Assembly: GCA_046756245.1 (NCBI GenBank)
Contig: JBHHVZ010000003.1
Span: forward strand, 1 to 64,000
Source: G021776435 sp046756245
GTDB taxonomy: Bacteria; Pseudomonadota; Alphaproteobacteria; Caulobacterales; Parvularculaceae
DNA length: 64,000 nucleotides
Direction: 5' to 3'
In this document: one piece after another, positions 43,636 to 53,849 of the stretch
Numbering within the stretch: the first letter of the stretch is position 1
How the letters are laid out: each line of letters begins with the position of its first letter
Program-made: the position numbers and the translations under genes
The notes under the pieces: generated by a model
The model's database searches: none
What the model was told of the DNA's origin: nothing
Seen by the model: the letters and a program-made list of their open reading frames with translations, nothing else

Positions 43636-44319
43636 CTAAGCTGCTCTTAATTCAGCGGCGACCGCGATCAGCGCCGCTTTGGTGAGAGGGTCGAAGCCCT
43701 TCCCCAGCGCAGCAGGGCAAAACCGGCGTTGAAAAGCGCGCACGACAGCCGCTTGCGTGTTCCCTAGATTATAACCGATGAATTCAAGCGCGGCTAAAGC
43801 GTCTTCAAGAGCAACGTTGTCATCGGGCGGGCCGTCATAGGGCGCGAGCGCCAGACCCTCCGCGGCGAGTCGCGTCCAGGGGAATTTCTCGCCCGGATCG
43901 GTCTTCCTCTCCGGCGCGACGTCGGAATGGCCGAGCACCCGGGCAGGCGGAATGTCATGACGCGTTCGGATATCTTTCAACAGCGCGACAAGCGCGTCGA
44001 TCTGGATTTCGGGAAAATCGCGATAGCCGAATTCATGGCCGGGATTGACGAGCTCGACGCCGATCGAGCGGGCGTTGATGTCGATCTCGCCTTTCCATGA
44101 CGACACGCCGGCGTGCCAGGCGCGCGCGTTTTCGTCGACCAATCGGAAAATCTGGCCGTCCTCTTCAATGAGGTAATGCGCGCTCACTTTCGAAGCCGGA
44201 TCGCAGAGACGTTCGAGCGCTTCCGCGCCGGTTTTCATGCCGGTGTAATGCAGAATCACTGTGTCGACAGCGCGACCGCGCTCATTATGGTTGGGCGATG
44301 GAGCGTCGATAAATTGCAC
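43636..44319 (-). CDS. ampD: N-acetylmuramoyl-L-alanine amidase, AmpD-like
   Basis: A 227-residue zinc amidase of the amidase_2 fold that cleaves anhydromuropeptides in peptidoglycan recycling. Zinc and catalytic residues are visible: the His in VILHYTG (about 24), the ARAWHAGVSSWKG region (about 69), and PARVLGHSDVAPERKTDPGEKFPWTRLA (about 124-151) with the second His and the terminal Asp. It has a C-terminal extension (about 165-227) that includes a peptidoglycan-binding-like region LEFIGYNLGNTQAAVVRAFQRRFCPAALG, unusual for cytoplasmic AmpD. Starts at GTG. Confidence 0.88.
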   Translation of the reverse strand: MQFIDAPSPNHNERGRAVDTVILHYTGMKTGAEALERLCDPASKVSAHYLIEEDGQIFRLVDENARAWHAGVSSWKGEIDINARSIGVELVNPGHEFGYRDFPEIQIDALVALLKDIRTRHDIPPARVLGHSDVAPERKTDPGEKFPWTRLAAEGLALAPYDGPPDDNVALEDALAALEFIGYNLGNTQAAVVRAFQRRFCPAALGKGFDPLTKAALIAVAAELRAA

Positions 44320-44322
44320 GGC

Positions 44323-45228
44323 CTATCCTAACGGCTCGGGCGCGCCGGCCTCAAGCGGGCGTACGGGCGGCGCGCGTGTTTTCGGTCCGCGCAAGAGCAC
44401 GACGCCGACGCCTGCCAGCGTCATCGCGCCGCCGATGACGAGCTTGAGGCTCACGGGATCGCCAAGAAGCAGAACGCTGAACGAAACCGCCAGGAACGTC
44501 GTCAACAGCACGCTCGGCGCCACCTGACTCACCGGCAGGCGCTGTAACAGCCAGTAATAGGCCGAATGGCCGAAGATCGAGCCGCCGAACGCTGAATAAA
44601 GAATGGCGGCCGTAAGGAAAATCTTGTCTGCCTCCCGGAAGGCCTCGATTTTGCCGTCTTCAAACAGCGTCGCGCCGGTCCACAGGACCATGGATCCTAT
44701 GAGCGAAAACCAGGCGAGGAGTTCGAACGGTTTAAACGCCGGCGATTTTTTTATCAGGATCGCGCCGATCGATTCGGAAAAAGCTGCGATCGCGACAAAC
44801 CCGACTCCAAGCCCGATCCGCGCCTCGCCCTTGCTGAATGCGATCATCGCCACGCCCGCGAATGCGAGGGCGACTCCGAGCGCGCGACGCCGGCCGACCC
44901 TGTCCTGCAGGAAGATCACCGACAGGAGCGTCGCAAACGGCACGTAAAGTAGAATTGCAATCGCGCCCGCCGACGCCGTGCCCAACCTGATGCCCGTAAA
45001 CATGAAAGCGTAATTGATCCCGCCCATAAAGACGGCTGCGCCCAGCACCCGGACCATATGACCCGGGCGCCAGCGCAGGAACCGCGCCATCACTACGGCC
45101 ACGAGGGTAAGCCGCATGGCGGCGTAGAACATCGGCGGCACGATATCCACCGCGGACTTGATGACGACGAAATGGAACCCCCACACGGCGCACATGGAGA
45201 TGAGGACAGTGAGTTCGCGTGGGCTCAA
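44323..45228 (-). CDS. EamA-family (DMT) exporter
   Basis: A 301-residue ten-TM transporter with two EamA repeats. The first repeat starts at SPRELTVLISMCAVWGFHFVVIKSAVDIVPPMFYAAMRLTLVA, which resembles the cysteine/O-acetylserine exporter subgroup; the second repeat begins near FIAIAAFSESIGAILIKKSPAFKPFELLAWFSLIGSM (about 155). The substrate is unknown. The start is a TTG at 45228 with AAGG nine bases upstream; an ATG at 45195 would lose part of TM1. It is separated from ampD by three bases, so the two are likely in one transcript. Confidence 0.82.
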   Translation of the reverse strand: MSPRELTVLISMCAVWGFHFVVIKSAVDIVPPMFYAAMRLTLVAVVMARFLRWRPGHMVRVLGAAVFMGGINYAFMFTGIRLGTASAGAIAILLYVPFATLLSVIFLQDRVGRRRALGVALAFAGVAMIAFSKGEARIGLGVGFVAIAAFSESIGAILIKKSPAFKPFELLAWFSLIGSMVLWTGATLFEDGKIEAFREADKIFLTAAILYSAFGGSIFGHSAYYWLLQRLPVSQVAPSVLLTTFLAVSFSVLLLGDPVSLKLVIGGAMTLAGVGVVLLRGPKTRAPPVRPLEAGAPEPLG

Positions 45229-45366
45229 CGGTGATCGCCTTTTTTGAAACTGCGATCCGTCCTACGCGGGCGTACGGGGCCGACTCAACAGATTTTTTCC
45301 GACCGGCGCGAGCTCGTCCGAACAGATTTCGACCGCATCGCCGCTCAGTTGGGCGCGGCGGCGCGT

Positions 45367-45594
45367 TCAGGCCGCGCGAGCCGGGCGCCAGCGCACCCGC
45401 CTTTTTGCACCCCCGCCTGCAAGCGCCGAAATCGCCAGCGCCAGCGGCGCGCCAATCGTCAGGACGACGATGGCGACGGCTGAAAAGACGAGCATGGCGA
45501 GAAATACGACGAGTTCTGCAGCGATGTTAAAACCCCGCCTGACGCCTCCGGCGAACGCCGATATTCGCGCCGGATTTCGTACTGACCGATTCAC
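45367..45594 (-). CDS. Small two-TM hypothetical protein
   Basis: A 75-residue frame starting with GTG (GGAG ten bases upstream) that begins MNRSVRNPARISAFAGGVRRGF and contains a long hydrophobic stretch (about 22-62, two short helices LVVFLAMLVFSAVAIVVLTIGA and PLALAISALAG) ending with a basic tail. No family is recognised. The hydrophobic pattern is more coherent than expected from a random frame, and the minus strand is the coding strand for both neighbours, which supports it. It lies between the djlA-like gene and the EamA gene. Confidence 0.5.
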   Translation of the reverse strand: MNRSVRNPARISAFAGGVRRGFNIAAELVVFLAMLVFSAVAIVVLTIGAPLALAISALAGGGAKRRVRWRPARAA

Positions 45595-45687
45595 GTGCGC
45601 GTACTCCGCTCACTCCCCGGCTCCATTGGAGCAAAGCCGCGCCGATGCGTCCAGTCTGCGGGTGAATTTCCTGAATTTGTGGCGGAA

Positions 45688-46371
45688 TCAGCCGCGTTCA
45701 GCGCGGACCTGTTCATAGGCTGCGTTGATCGCAGCCATGCGATGTTCGCCGATTCGCACAAATTCGGCCGGCACGCCGCGTCCGGTGAGCGCGTCGGGAT
45801 GGTTGTCGCGGACAAGTTTCCTGTACGCCTCGCGCACCGCCGTATCGCTCGCATCGTGGTCGACGCCGAGGATCGCATACGGGTCGTCGTCGCCAAGCCC
45901 CAGATGCGCGGCGCGCACTCGGCGCAACGCCGCTTTCGACAGCTTGAATGCTCTGCCGGCGCGCTCCAGGAGCTCCATCTCGCGCGGATGCGCCACGCCA
46001 TCGGCCAGCGCGATGTAATAAAGACAATCAAGCACGTCCTCGAGCGTCGCCGGTTCGTCTTCGAAAATCCGCGCCACTCGCGACAGATACTCGTCGAATC
46101 CCGCCACGTCTTTCTGAGCGAGGCTGTAGATCATACGCACTTTGTCGGCTTCGCTTTCGGGGAAATGGAAGAACTCCTGAAACGCGGCGATTTCTGCTTC
46201 GGTGACCATTCCGTCCGCCTTGGCCATCTTCGCCGACAAGGCGATCAGCGCGATTGAAAACGCGGCTTCGTCACGCCGCGCCCGGCGCGCGGCGAGCGCT
46301 TCCAGCACCGCGCCTAGGGTGCGGCGGCCGGCTTCTTTCAACCGGGACTGAAGACGTTCCCATACGCTCAT
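45688..46371 (-). CDS. DjlA-like J-domain protein with TerB region
   Basis: A 227-residue protein with an N-terminal TerB-like helical domain (about 40-145, IALIALSAKMAKADGMVTEAEIAAFQEFF) and a C-terminal J domain (about 160-227, DPYAILGVDHDASDTAVREAYRKLVRDNHPDALTG). The essential HPD motif is present. It resembles DjlA, a DnaK co-chaperone, but lacks the N-terminal membrane helix of E. coli DjlA, so it is likely cytoplasmic. It lies upstream of ampD on the same strand; this pairing is frequent in alphaproteobacteria. Confidence 0.88.
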   Translation of the reverse strand: MSVWERLQSRLKEAGRRTLGAVLEALAARRARRDEAAFSIALIALSAKMAKADGMVTEAEIAAFQEFFHFPESEADKVRMIYSLAQKDVAGFDEYLSRVARIFEDEPATLEDVLDCLYYIALADGVAHPREMELLERAGRAFKLSKAALRRVRAAHLGLGDDDPYAILGVDHDASDTAVREAYRKLVRDNHPDALTGRGVPAEFVRIGEHRMAAINAAYEQVRAERG

Positions 46372-46595
46372 GAAAACCTCTGATAATCCGACCCGCCGGA
46401 CCGCGCCAGCCCGCCACTCAGCGCCCGCCGCTCAGCGAATGGCGGCGCGGCGCGCCTGTGGAAAATAAATTCTGCAATTCAATCACGCTGTTGGCGGCCA
46501 AGCGGCGCACGATTTGCGCGCCGGTTTGATTTACCTCTTTGATTTTTTCTCCCCGGCCCTCAATCTTCGCCCCGACGCGACAGGGGTTGAAGGAA

Positions 46596-46694
46596 ATGGG
46601 GACTGTCCTTCGCGAGATGCGCATCATCGCCGGCGGGCTCTTATGCGGCGCCGCGTTCATGATCGTCGCACTCGTCATCTCAGGCGTTTTATAG
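46596..46694 (+). CDS. 32-residue putative membrane protein
   Basis: An open frame of 32 codons, MGTVLREMRIIAGGLLCGAAFMIVALVISGVL, from ATG 46596 to a TAG at 46692-46694. It has a basic start and one strong hydrophobic helix covering the rest, with AGGGG nine bases upstream. The product would be a single-pass small membrane protein. It ends nine bases before the metH stop on the other strand. Short frames of this kind can occur by chance, so I give moderate belief. About 220 bases between it and the djlA-like gene hold nothing else I can identify. Confidence 0.5.
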   Translation: MGTVLREMRIIAGGLLCGAAFMIVALVISGVL

Positions 46695-46703
46695 CCGGCC
46701 GCC

Positions 46704-49352
<2,649 letters not shown>

Positions 49353-49361
49353 GGGGCGTCC

Positions 49362-50222
49362 TCAAGTCCCGTCGCGCGGGCGCAGCCCAAGCATGTGGCA
49401 AAGCGCGTAAACGAGCTCGGCGCGGTTGAGCGTATAGAAGTGAAGCTGCTCGACGCCCTGCGATGCGAGGTCGAGGCACTGCTCGGCCGTCACCGTTGCG
49501 GCGACGAGCCGGCGGGTTTCGGGATCGTCGTCGAGATTTTCAAACAGGCGAATGATCTTCGACGGCAAGCTGGCGCCGCAAATCGCCGCCATTTTTTTCA
49601 AGCCGTTGAAATTGGCGATCGGCATGATCCCCGGCGTGATCGGAATGTCGACGCCGGCTGCGCGCACCCGATCGAGATAACGGAAATAGACGTCGTTATA
49701 ATAAAAGAACTGGGTGATCGCGCGCGTCGCGCCGGCGTCGATTTTCGCCTTCAGCAGGTCGATGTCGGCGTCGAAGTTCGCCGAGTCGGGATGTTTTTCC
49801 GGGTAGCAGCCAACTGTGATCTCGAAGTCCGCGATGTTGCGCGCGCCCGCCGCCAGTTCGGCGGCGTTGGCGTAGCCGCCCGGATGGGGCGCGTATTTCT
49901 CGCCGGGTCCGTCCGGCGGATCGCCCCTGAGCGCAACGATGTGCCGCACGCCGGCGCGCCAGTAATCTTTCAGCACGGCGTCGACTTCGTCCTTCGTCGC
50001 CGCAACGCAAGTGAGGTGCGCGGCCGCCCGGAGATCGGTCTCCTTCAGGATGCGCGCTACCGTTTCGTGCGTGCGCGCGCGCGTCGAGCCGCCCGCCCCG
50101 TAGGTTACCGAAACGAAGTCGGGCCCAAGCGGCGCCAGTCGTTCGATGGACGACCAAAGGCGTTCGTGCATCGCCCTCGTTTTTGGAGGAAAGAATTCAA
50201 AAGAGACGCGCATGTCTCCCAC
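49362..50222 (-). CDS. metF: Methylenetetrahydrofolate reductase
   Basis: FAD enzyme of 286 residues that makes methyl-THF for methionine synthase. The barrel starts with VSFEFFPPKTRAMHERLWSSIERL and has the catalytic region FVSVTYGAGGSTRARTHETVARIL (about 35-58), GDPPDGPGEKYAPHPGGYANAAELA and ITQFFYYNDVYFRYLDRVRAAGVDIPITPGIMPI (about 172-205). GTG at 50222 with GGGAG seven bases upstream is chosen over an ATG nine bases later. It sits between the ArsR-methyltransferase and metH, forming a methionine-cycle operon. Confidence 0.92.
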   Translation of the reverse strand: MGDMRVSFEFFPPKTRAMHERLWSSIERLAPLGPDFVSVTYGAGGSTRARTHETVARILKETDLRAAAHLTCVAATKDEVDAVLKDYWRAGVRHIVALRGDPPDGPGEKYAPHPGGYANAAELAAGARNIADFEITVGCYPEKHPDSANFDADIDLLKAKIDAGATRAITQFFYYNDVYFRYLDRVRAAGVDIPITPGIMPIANFNGLKKMAAICGASLPSKIIRLFENLDDDPETRRLVAATVTAEQCLDLASQGVEQLHFYTLNRAELVYALCHMLGLRPRDGT

Positions 50223-50238
50223 GGCGAGCGAACTCCCT

Positions 50239-51234
50239 TCAGTTTACGCGCGCGCGTTTGTTCAACCGGCGTACGGACGCCGGCGCGGCGCAGAGCCAGA
50301 TTTTTACGGTCAACTTTTGTGTTTCGCCGCCGCCGGGCGATAATGTCTCGACACGGATAAAGTCGAGATTACTGTCGCGGCACCATGTTTTCACTTCATC
50401 ATCGGAAAATCCCAACCGGCGATGGGCGTGCTCTTCGCGCAGGAATTCGAGTTCGTGCGGGGCGAAATCGGAAATCAGCAACCGCCCGCCCGGTTTCAAC
50501 AGGCGCGCGGATTCGCGCACCGCGAGCTCCGGCTCGGCGAGAAAGTGCAGAACCTGATGCAGGCAGACAATGTCGGCCGCGCCTGATTCAACCGGCAGCG
50601 AGAACAGGTCGCCGTGGCGCGCCTGAGCGTGCGTGACGCCCGCCTTTTCGAGTTTGGCGCGCGCGATCGCCAGCATTTCCCGGGACAGATCGAAGCCGAC
50701 GCCGTCCTTGTAGTGATCGGCGAAAAGCTCGAGCATGCGTCCCGTGCCGGTGCCGAGATCGATGAACAATTCAGCATTCTCGCCGTCGATCATGGCGCGC
50801 ATGCGCGCCTCGATGTCGGATTCGGGCAGATGCAGGCGGCGCACCTCGTCCCACTCGGCGGCGTTTTTCTGAAAATAGGCGGCCGCAGCAGCCGCGCGCG
50901 CTTCCCGGCTCTGGGTGAAACGCTCCCGGTCGCGCGCGATCAGCCGGTCGGATGAGTCAGCTAAATCCTCGATCGCTTCACGCACCCGGCCGACGCCGTC
51001 GCCGCGACGGCCGTCGCGCACGGCCCGGTAGAACATCCATGCGCCTTCGCGGTAGCGCTCCACCAAACCGGCGTCGGCGAGGATCTTGAGATGCCGGCTC
51101 ACCCTCGGCTGGCTCTGGCCCAGAATCTGGGTCAGCTCGCTCACGGTCAGCTCGCCGCGCGACAGCAGCGTCATAATTCTAAGCCGCGTCTCTTCGCCGA
51201 CGGCGCGAAAGATATTAAGCGTGGCGTCCAGCAT
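50239..51234 (-). CDS. ArsR-family regulator fused to a SAM methyltransferase
   Basis: A 331-residue protein. The N-terminal 80 residues are an ArsR-type winged helix (LNIFRAVGEETRLRIMTLLSRGELTVSELTQILGQSQPRVSRHLKILADAGLVERYREG). The rest (about 130-331) is a class I methyltransferase with the SAM motif FIDLGTGTGRMLELFADHYKDGVGFDLS and an LKPGGRLLISDF loop. This fusion is typical of methionine-cycle loci. The fused domain probably senses SAM or S-adenosylhomocysteine, so that the protein controls the operon directly. I use the ATG at 51234 because the DNA-binding domain begins there. A 20-bp palindrome lies just upstream, its likely operator. Confidence 0.88.
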   Translation of the reverse strand: MLDATLNIFRAVGEETRLRIMTLLSRGELTVSELTQILGQSQPRVSRHLKILADAGLVERYREGAWMFYRAVRDGRRGDGVGRVREAIEDLADSSDRLIARDRERFTQSREARAAAAAAYFQKNAAEWDEVRRLHLPESDIEARMRAMIDGENAELFIDLGTGTGRMLELFADHYKDGVGFDLSREMLAIARAKLEKAGVTHAQARHGDLFSLPVESGAADIVCLHQVLHFLAEPELAVRESARLLKPGGRLLISDFAPHELEFLREEHAHRRLGFSDDEVKTWCRDSNLDFIRVETLSPGGGETQKLTVKIWLCAAPASVRRLNKRARVN

Positions 51235-51273
51235 CGGAATCGTCGAATCCTTGCGCGAGAGAAATGAAACGAG

Positions 51274-51293
51274 ATATAAACATATCTTTATAT
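51274..51293. promoter_or_regulatory. Palindromic operator of the methionine locus
   Basis: ATATAAA-CATATC-TTTATAT, a palindrome with perfect 7-bp arms, lies 40 bases before the ArsR-methyltransferase start codon. It overlaps a TATAAA that could serve as a -10 on the minus strand, so bound repressor would block transcription. AT-rich palindromes of this size are the usual targets of ArsR-family regulators, and the S-adenosylhomocysteine-responsive SahR regulators of methionine genes are the nearest known analogue. Mapping is inference; the palindrome itself is seen directly. Confidence 0.7.
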
Positions 51294-51472
51294 GCTCTAC
51301 AAGCACCAACAAAGCTTGGCGCGCGCCGGCGCAAATTCACGGTTTCCTTACCGGAAATTGACCGGGTTCGCCTCTGGAACGCCTATATTCCGCCCCTAAG
51401 TTTGGTGCATTGTAGAGTTGAGGGGATCGGGCGTCCGCTTGCGCGCCGGTCAGAACAATCTGGAGAGGCTGC

Positions 51473-52291
51473 ATGCGGGCGATCTTGAAACAAGCCGGAA
51501 TGGCGACGCTTGCGCTGACGCTGGCGGCGGGCGGTCCGGTGTGCGCGCAAATTTCGAACGTCGGCGACGCGGAATCCGTCGCCGAGGATCTGGAGCGCGC
51601 CGCAGAGGAGCCGACCAGCGACGTTCCCGACCCTTGGGAAGGCTTCAATCGAAAAATGTTTTCGACGCATCTTTTCCTCGACCACAATATTCTGGTGCCG
51701 GCCGCCAAAGCCTATCGAGCGGTCACGCCGAAAAAAGGCCGCAAGGGCATCCGCAAGTTCCTTCACAACGCCCGCACGCCGGTCATTCTCATCAACGATA
51801 TTTTTCAGGGCGAATGGAAACGCGCCGGCAAGACGACGTCGCGTTTCGTAATCAACTCGACAATCGGGTTTCTGGGCTTCGCCGATCCGGCCGCGCATAT
51901 GGGCATCGAAAGCCATGATGAGGATTTCGGCCAGACGCTCGCAACATGGGGCGTATCGTCCGGGCCCTATCTTTTTCTGCCGCTGCTCGGACCGAGTTCG
52001 ATTCGCGACGGCTTCGGCGCCGGCGTTGATCTGGCGCTGGATCCGCTGATCTGGATTCGCACCGATCCGGCTAAGTACGCCCGCTACACGCGCGCGGGCG
52101 TCACCGGCATGTCGGTGCGCGAACCGTTGATCGAACCGCTCGAGGACATCGAGGAAAAATCGCTTGATTATTATGCATCGCTCAGAAGCTTCTATCTGCA
52201 GGCCCGCAAACGCGAGATCAATAACGGCAGGACGACCTACGAAGATCTGCCGGATATTGGCGAATTCGAAGAGTTTGACGAACTCCAATAG
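51473..52291 (+). CDS. mlaA: MlaA/VacJ family outer-membrane lipid-asymmetry protein
   Basis: A 272-residue MlaA/VacJ protein that would pull phospholipids out of the outer leaflet. It has a signal peptide (MRAILKQAGMATLALTLAAGGPVCA) and the family core PWEGFNRKMFSTHLFLDHNILVPAAKAYRAVTP (about 54-86), GFLGFADPAAHMGIESHDEDFGQTLATWGVSSGPYLFLPLLGPSSIRDG (about 130-178). The residue before the Cys at about 24 is Val, so it is not a classical lipobox and the protein may not be lipidated like E. coli MlaA. GGAGAGG lies before the ATG. It starts a two-gene operon with mlaC. Confidence 0.9.
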   Translation: MRAILKQAGMATLALTLAAGGPVCAQISNVGDAESVAEDLERAAEEPTSDVPDPWEGFNRKMFSTHLFLDHNILVPAAKAYRAVTPKKGRKGIRKFLHNARTPVILINDIFQGEWKRAGKTTSRFVINSTIGFLGFADPAAHMGIESHDEDFGQTLATWGVSSGPYLFLPLLGPSSIRDGFGAGVDLALDPLIWIRTDPAKYARYTRAGVTGMSVREPLIEPLEDIEEKSLDYYASLRSFYLQARKREINNGRTTYEDLPDIGEFEEFDELQ

Positions 52292-52309
52292 GAGACGCCG
52301 GTCGGAGAG

Positions 52310-52948
52310 TTGATGATTATGATGAGTATTCTGACGGTTACGCGGCGATGGGTTGCAGCGGGCGCAGCGGTTCTGGCTCTGGCTGCAACGCCGGCCCGCG
52401 CCGACCAGGCGGCGGAAGATTACGTCCAGTCGATTCTGGATGAAGCCTATGTCGCGCTTAACGTCGACGATGAGGACGCCATGCTCGACGCCCTCGCCGA
52501 CCTAGTCGACAAATATGTCGACGAACGGCGGGCCGCGCTGTTTACGCTGGGCCAGTACGCGCGCCGGATCACCGATGAGCAGAGAGCGGAGTTTATCCCG
52601 CTCTTCAAGGAATACGCGACCACCGTCTATCAGGACGCGTTGGCGAATTATTCGGGCGAGCGGCTTGTCGTGACCGACTCGGTAGACCGGTCCGCGCGGG
52701 ATATTATCGTCAACTCTGAAATCGCCAACGCCAAGCCCGGCGATCAGTGGGCGGACGTCACCGTTCACTGGCGCGTCTATCGCAACCGGAACGGCGTCAT
52801 GAGCGTCCTGGACGCCGGCGCTGAGGGCGTCTGGCTGGCGATTGAGCAGCGCAGCCAGTTCACGTCCGTCATCGCCAATAATGGCGGCGGCGAAAAGGGC
52901 ATGGACGCGCTCATTACGCAATTACGTGAGCAGGTTGAGGGGCGCTGA
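52310..52948 (+). CDS. mlaC: Periplasmic phospholipid-binding protein MlaC
   Basis: A 212-residue MlaC protein with a Sec signal peptide (cleavage after PARA, about residue 34), following mlaA by 18 bases. The mature domain has QAAEDYVQSILDEAYVAL, ARRITDEQRAEFIPLFKEYATTVYQDALANYSGERLVVTDS and the final DVTVHWRVYRNRNGVMSVLDAGAEGVWLAIEQRSQFTSVIA, the typical lipid-carrier fold. It would carry lipid between MlaA in the outer membrane and the MlaFED complex encoded 43 kb away. A strong hairpin terminator lies downstream. Confidence 0.9.
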   Translation: MMIMMSILTVTRRWVAAGAAVLALAATPARADQAAEDYVQSILDEAYVALNVDDEDAMLDALADLVDKYVDERRAALFTLGQYARRITDEQRAEFIPLFKEYATTVYQDALANYSGERLVVTDSVDRSARDIIVNSEIANAKPGDQWADVTVHWRVYRNRNGVMSVLDAGAEGVWLAIEQRSQFTSVIANNGGGEKGMDALITQLREQVEGR

Positions 52949-52974
52949 ATCAAGAGCGCCGCGCGAAAATCAAA

Positions 52975-52998
52975 GGCCGCCCCATGGGGCGGCCCTTT
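52975..52998. terminator. Bidirectional terminator between mlaC and rpsD
   Basis: GGCCGCCCC/GGGGCGGCC form a perfect 9-bp stem with a two-base loop at 52975-52994, followed by CTTTG on the plus strand and, on the minus strand, by GGCCTTTGATTTT. It lies between the convergent mlaC and rpsD genes and probably serves both. Confidence 0.75.
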
Positions 52999-53025
52999 GT
53001 GTAAGTCTTCGTGCGATATGCGCGC

Positions 53026-53643
53026 CTACGACGAATAGTATTCGACCACCAGGTTCGGCTCCATGGCGCTCGCGTAAGGCACCTCGGCGAACTCCGGGAT
53101 CCTGAGATAGGTCGCCGTCATCTTCTTGGGATCAACCTCGATATAGTCCGGTATGTCGCGCTCGGGGCTTTGCAGCGCTTCGAGCACCAGCGCTATGTTT
53201 TTCGACTTGTCCTTGATCTCAATGACGTCGCCCGGCTTGCAGCGATAGGACGGGATGTTGGTGCGGACGCCGTTCACCTTGATATGGCCGTGATTGACGA
53301 ACTGGCGGGCGGCGAACACGGTCGGAACGAATTTGGCGCGGTAGATGATTGCGTCGAGCCGGCTTTCCAGAAGTCCGATCAGATGTTCGGCGGTGTTGCC
53401 GCGCCGGCGCCCCGCTTCTTCATAGATCCGCTCGAACTGCTTTTCGGTGATATTGCCGTAATAACCCTTGAGCTTTTGCTTGGCGCGCAACTGAAGCCCG
53501 TAATCGGACAGCTTGCCGCGGCGGCGCTGCCCGTGCATGCCGGGACCATAATCGCGCTTGTTGATGGGAGATTTCGCCCGGCCCCAGACGTTTTCGCCGA
53601 CCCGGCGGTCAAGCTTGTGCTTGGCGCGAATGCGCTTGCTCAT
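53026..53643 (-). CDS. rpsD: 30S ribosomal protein S4
   Basis: A 205-residue primary 16S-rRNA-binding protein, starting MSKRIRAKHKLDRRVGENVWGRAKSPINKRDYGPGMHGQRRRGKLSDYGLQLRAKQKLKGYYG. The S4 RNA-binding fold (about 90-150, VFAARQFVNHGHIKVNGVRTNIPSYRCKPGDVIEI) is intact. The ATG at 53643 has GAGAGGAA upstream, and the length equals the family. The gene is outside the S10/spc/alpha ribosomal clusters and has its own promoter. Confidence 0.95.
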   Translation of the reverse strand: MSKRIRAKHKLDRRVGENVWGRAKSPINKRDYGPGMHGQRRRGKLSDYGLQLRAKQKLKGYYGNITEKQFERIYEEAGRRRGNTAEHLIGLLESRLDAIIYRAKFVPTVFAARQFVNHGHIKVNGVRTNIPSYRCKPGDVIEIKDKSKNIALVLEALQSPERDIPDYIEVDPKKMTATYLRIPEFAEVPYASAMEPNLVVEYYSS

Positions 53644-53734
53644 TTCCTCTCGCTTTCGACGCGGCCCGGCGCCGGGGCCCATCCCCGGCGCGATTGCAAC
53701 GGCGGCTCACGCGTCATCCGTCATGAAGCCGCGG

Positions 53735-53763
53735 CCTATACCGGGCGCGCGCGCGTCTGTCAA
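53735..53763 (-). promoter_or_regulatory. rpsD promoter
   Basis: A near-consensus sigma-70-type promoter on the minus strand: TTGACA (53758-53763), 17-base spacer, TATAGG (53735-53740). Transcription would start about 85 bases before the rpsD start codon. An upstream hairpin (53782-53807) separates it from the preceding VPLPA-CTERM gene, so rpsD is independent of it. Confidence 0.75.
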
Positions 53764-53781
53764 ACCCTCTGCACGCCAAGA

Positions 53782-53807
53782 AAAAGCCCGCTTGAAAGCG
53801 GGCTTTT
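53782..53807 (-). terminator. Intrinsic terminator after the VPLPA-CTERM gene
   Basis: A 12-bp perfect stem (AAAAGCCCGCTT / AAGCGGGCTTTT) with a two-base loop, followed on the minus strand by a T tract (GGGCTTTTTC). It lies downstream of the VPLPA-CTERM gene and just upstream of the rpsD promoter, isolating the two. Confidence 0.8.
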
Positions 53808-53849
53808 CCTGAAGTCTTGGAGGCCTTTTTCGGTGCTACGCGGTCGGCG

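Noticed and set aside
45688..46371. Tellurite-resistance function for the TerB-like protein
   Set aside because: The TerB region is also part of DjlA-type co-chaperones and the HPD-containing J domain decides the assignment; no other ter genes are present.
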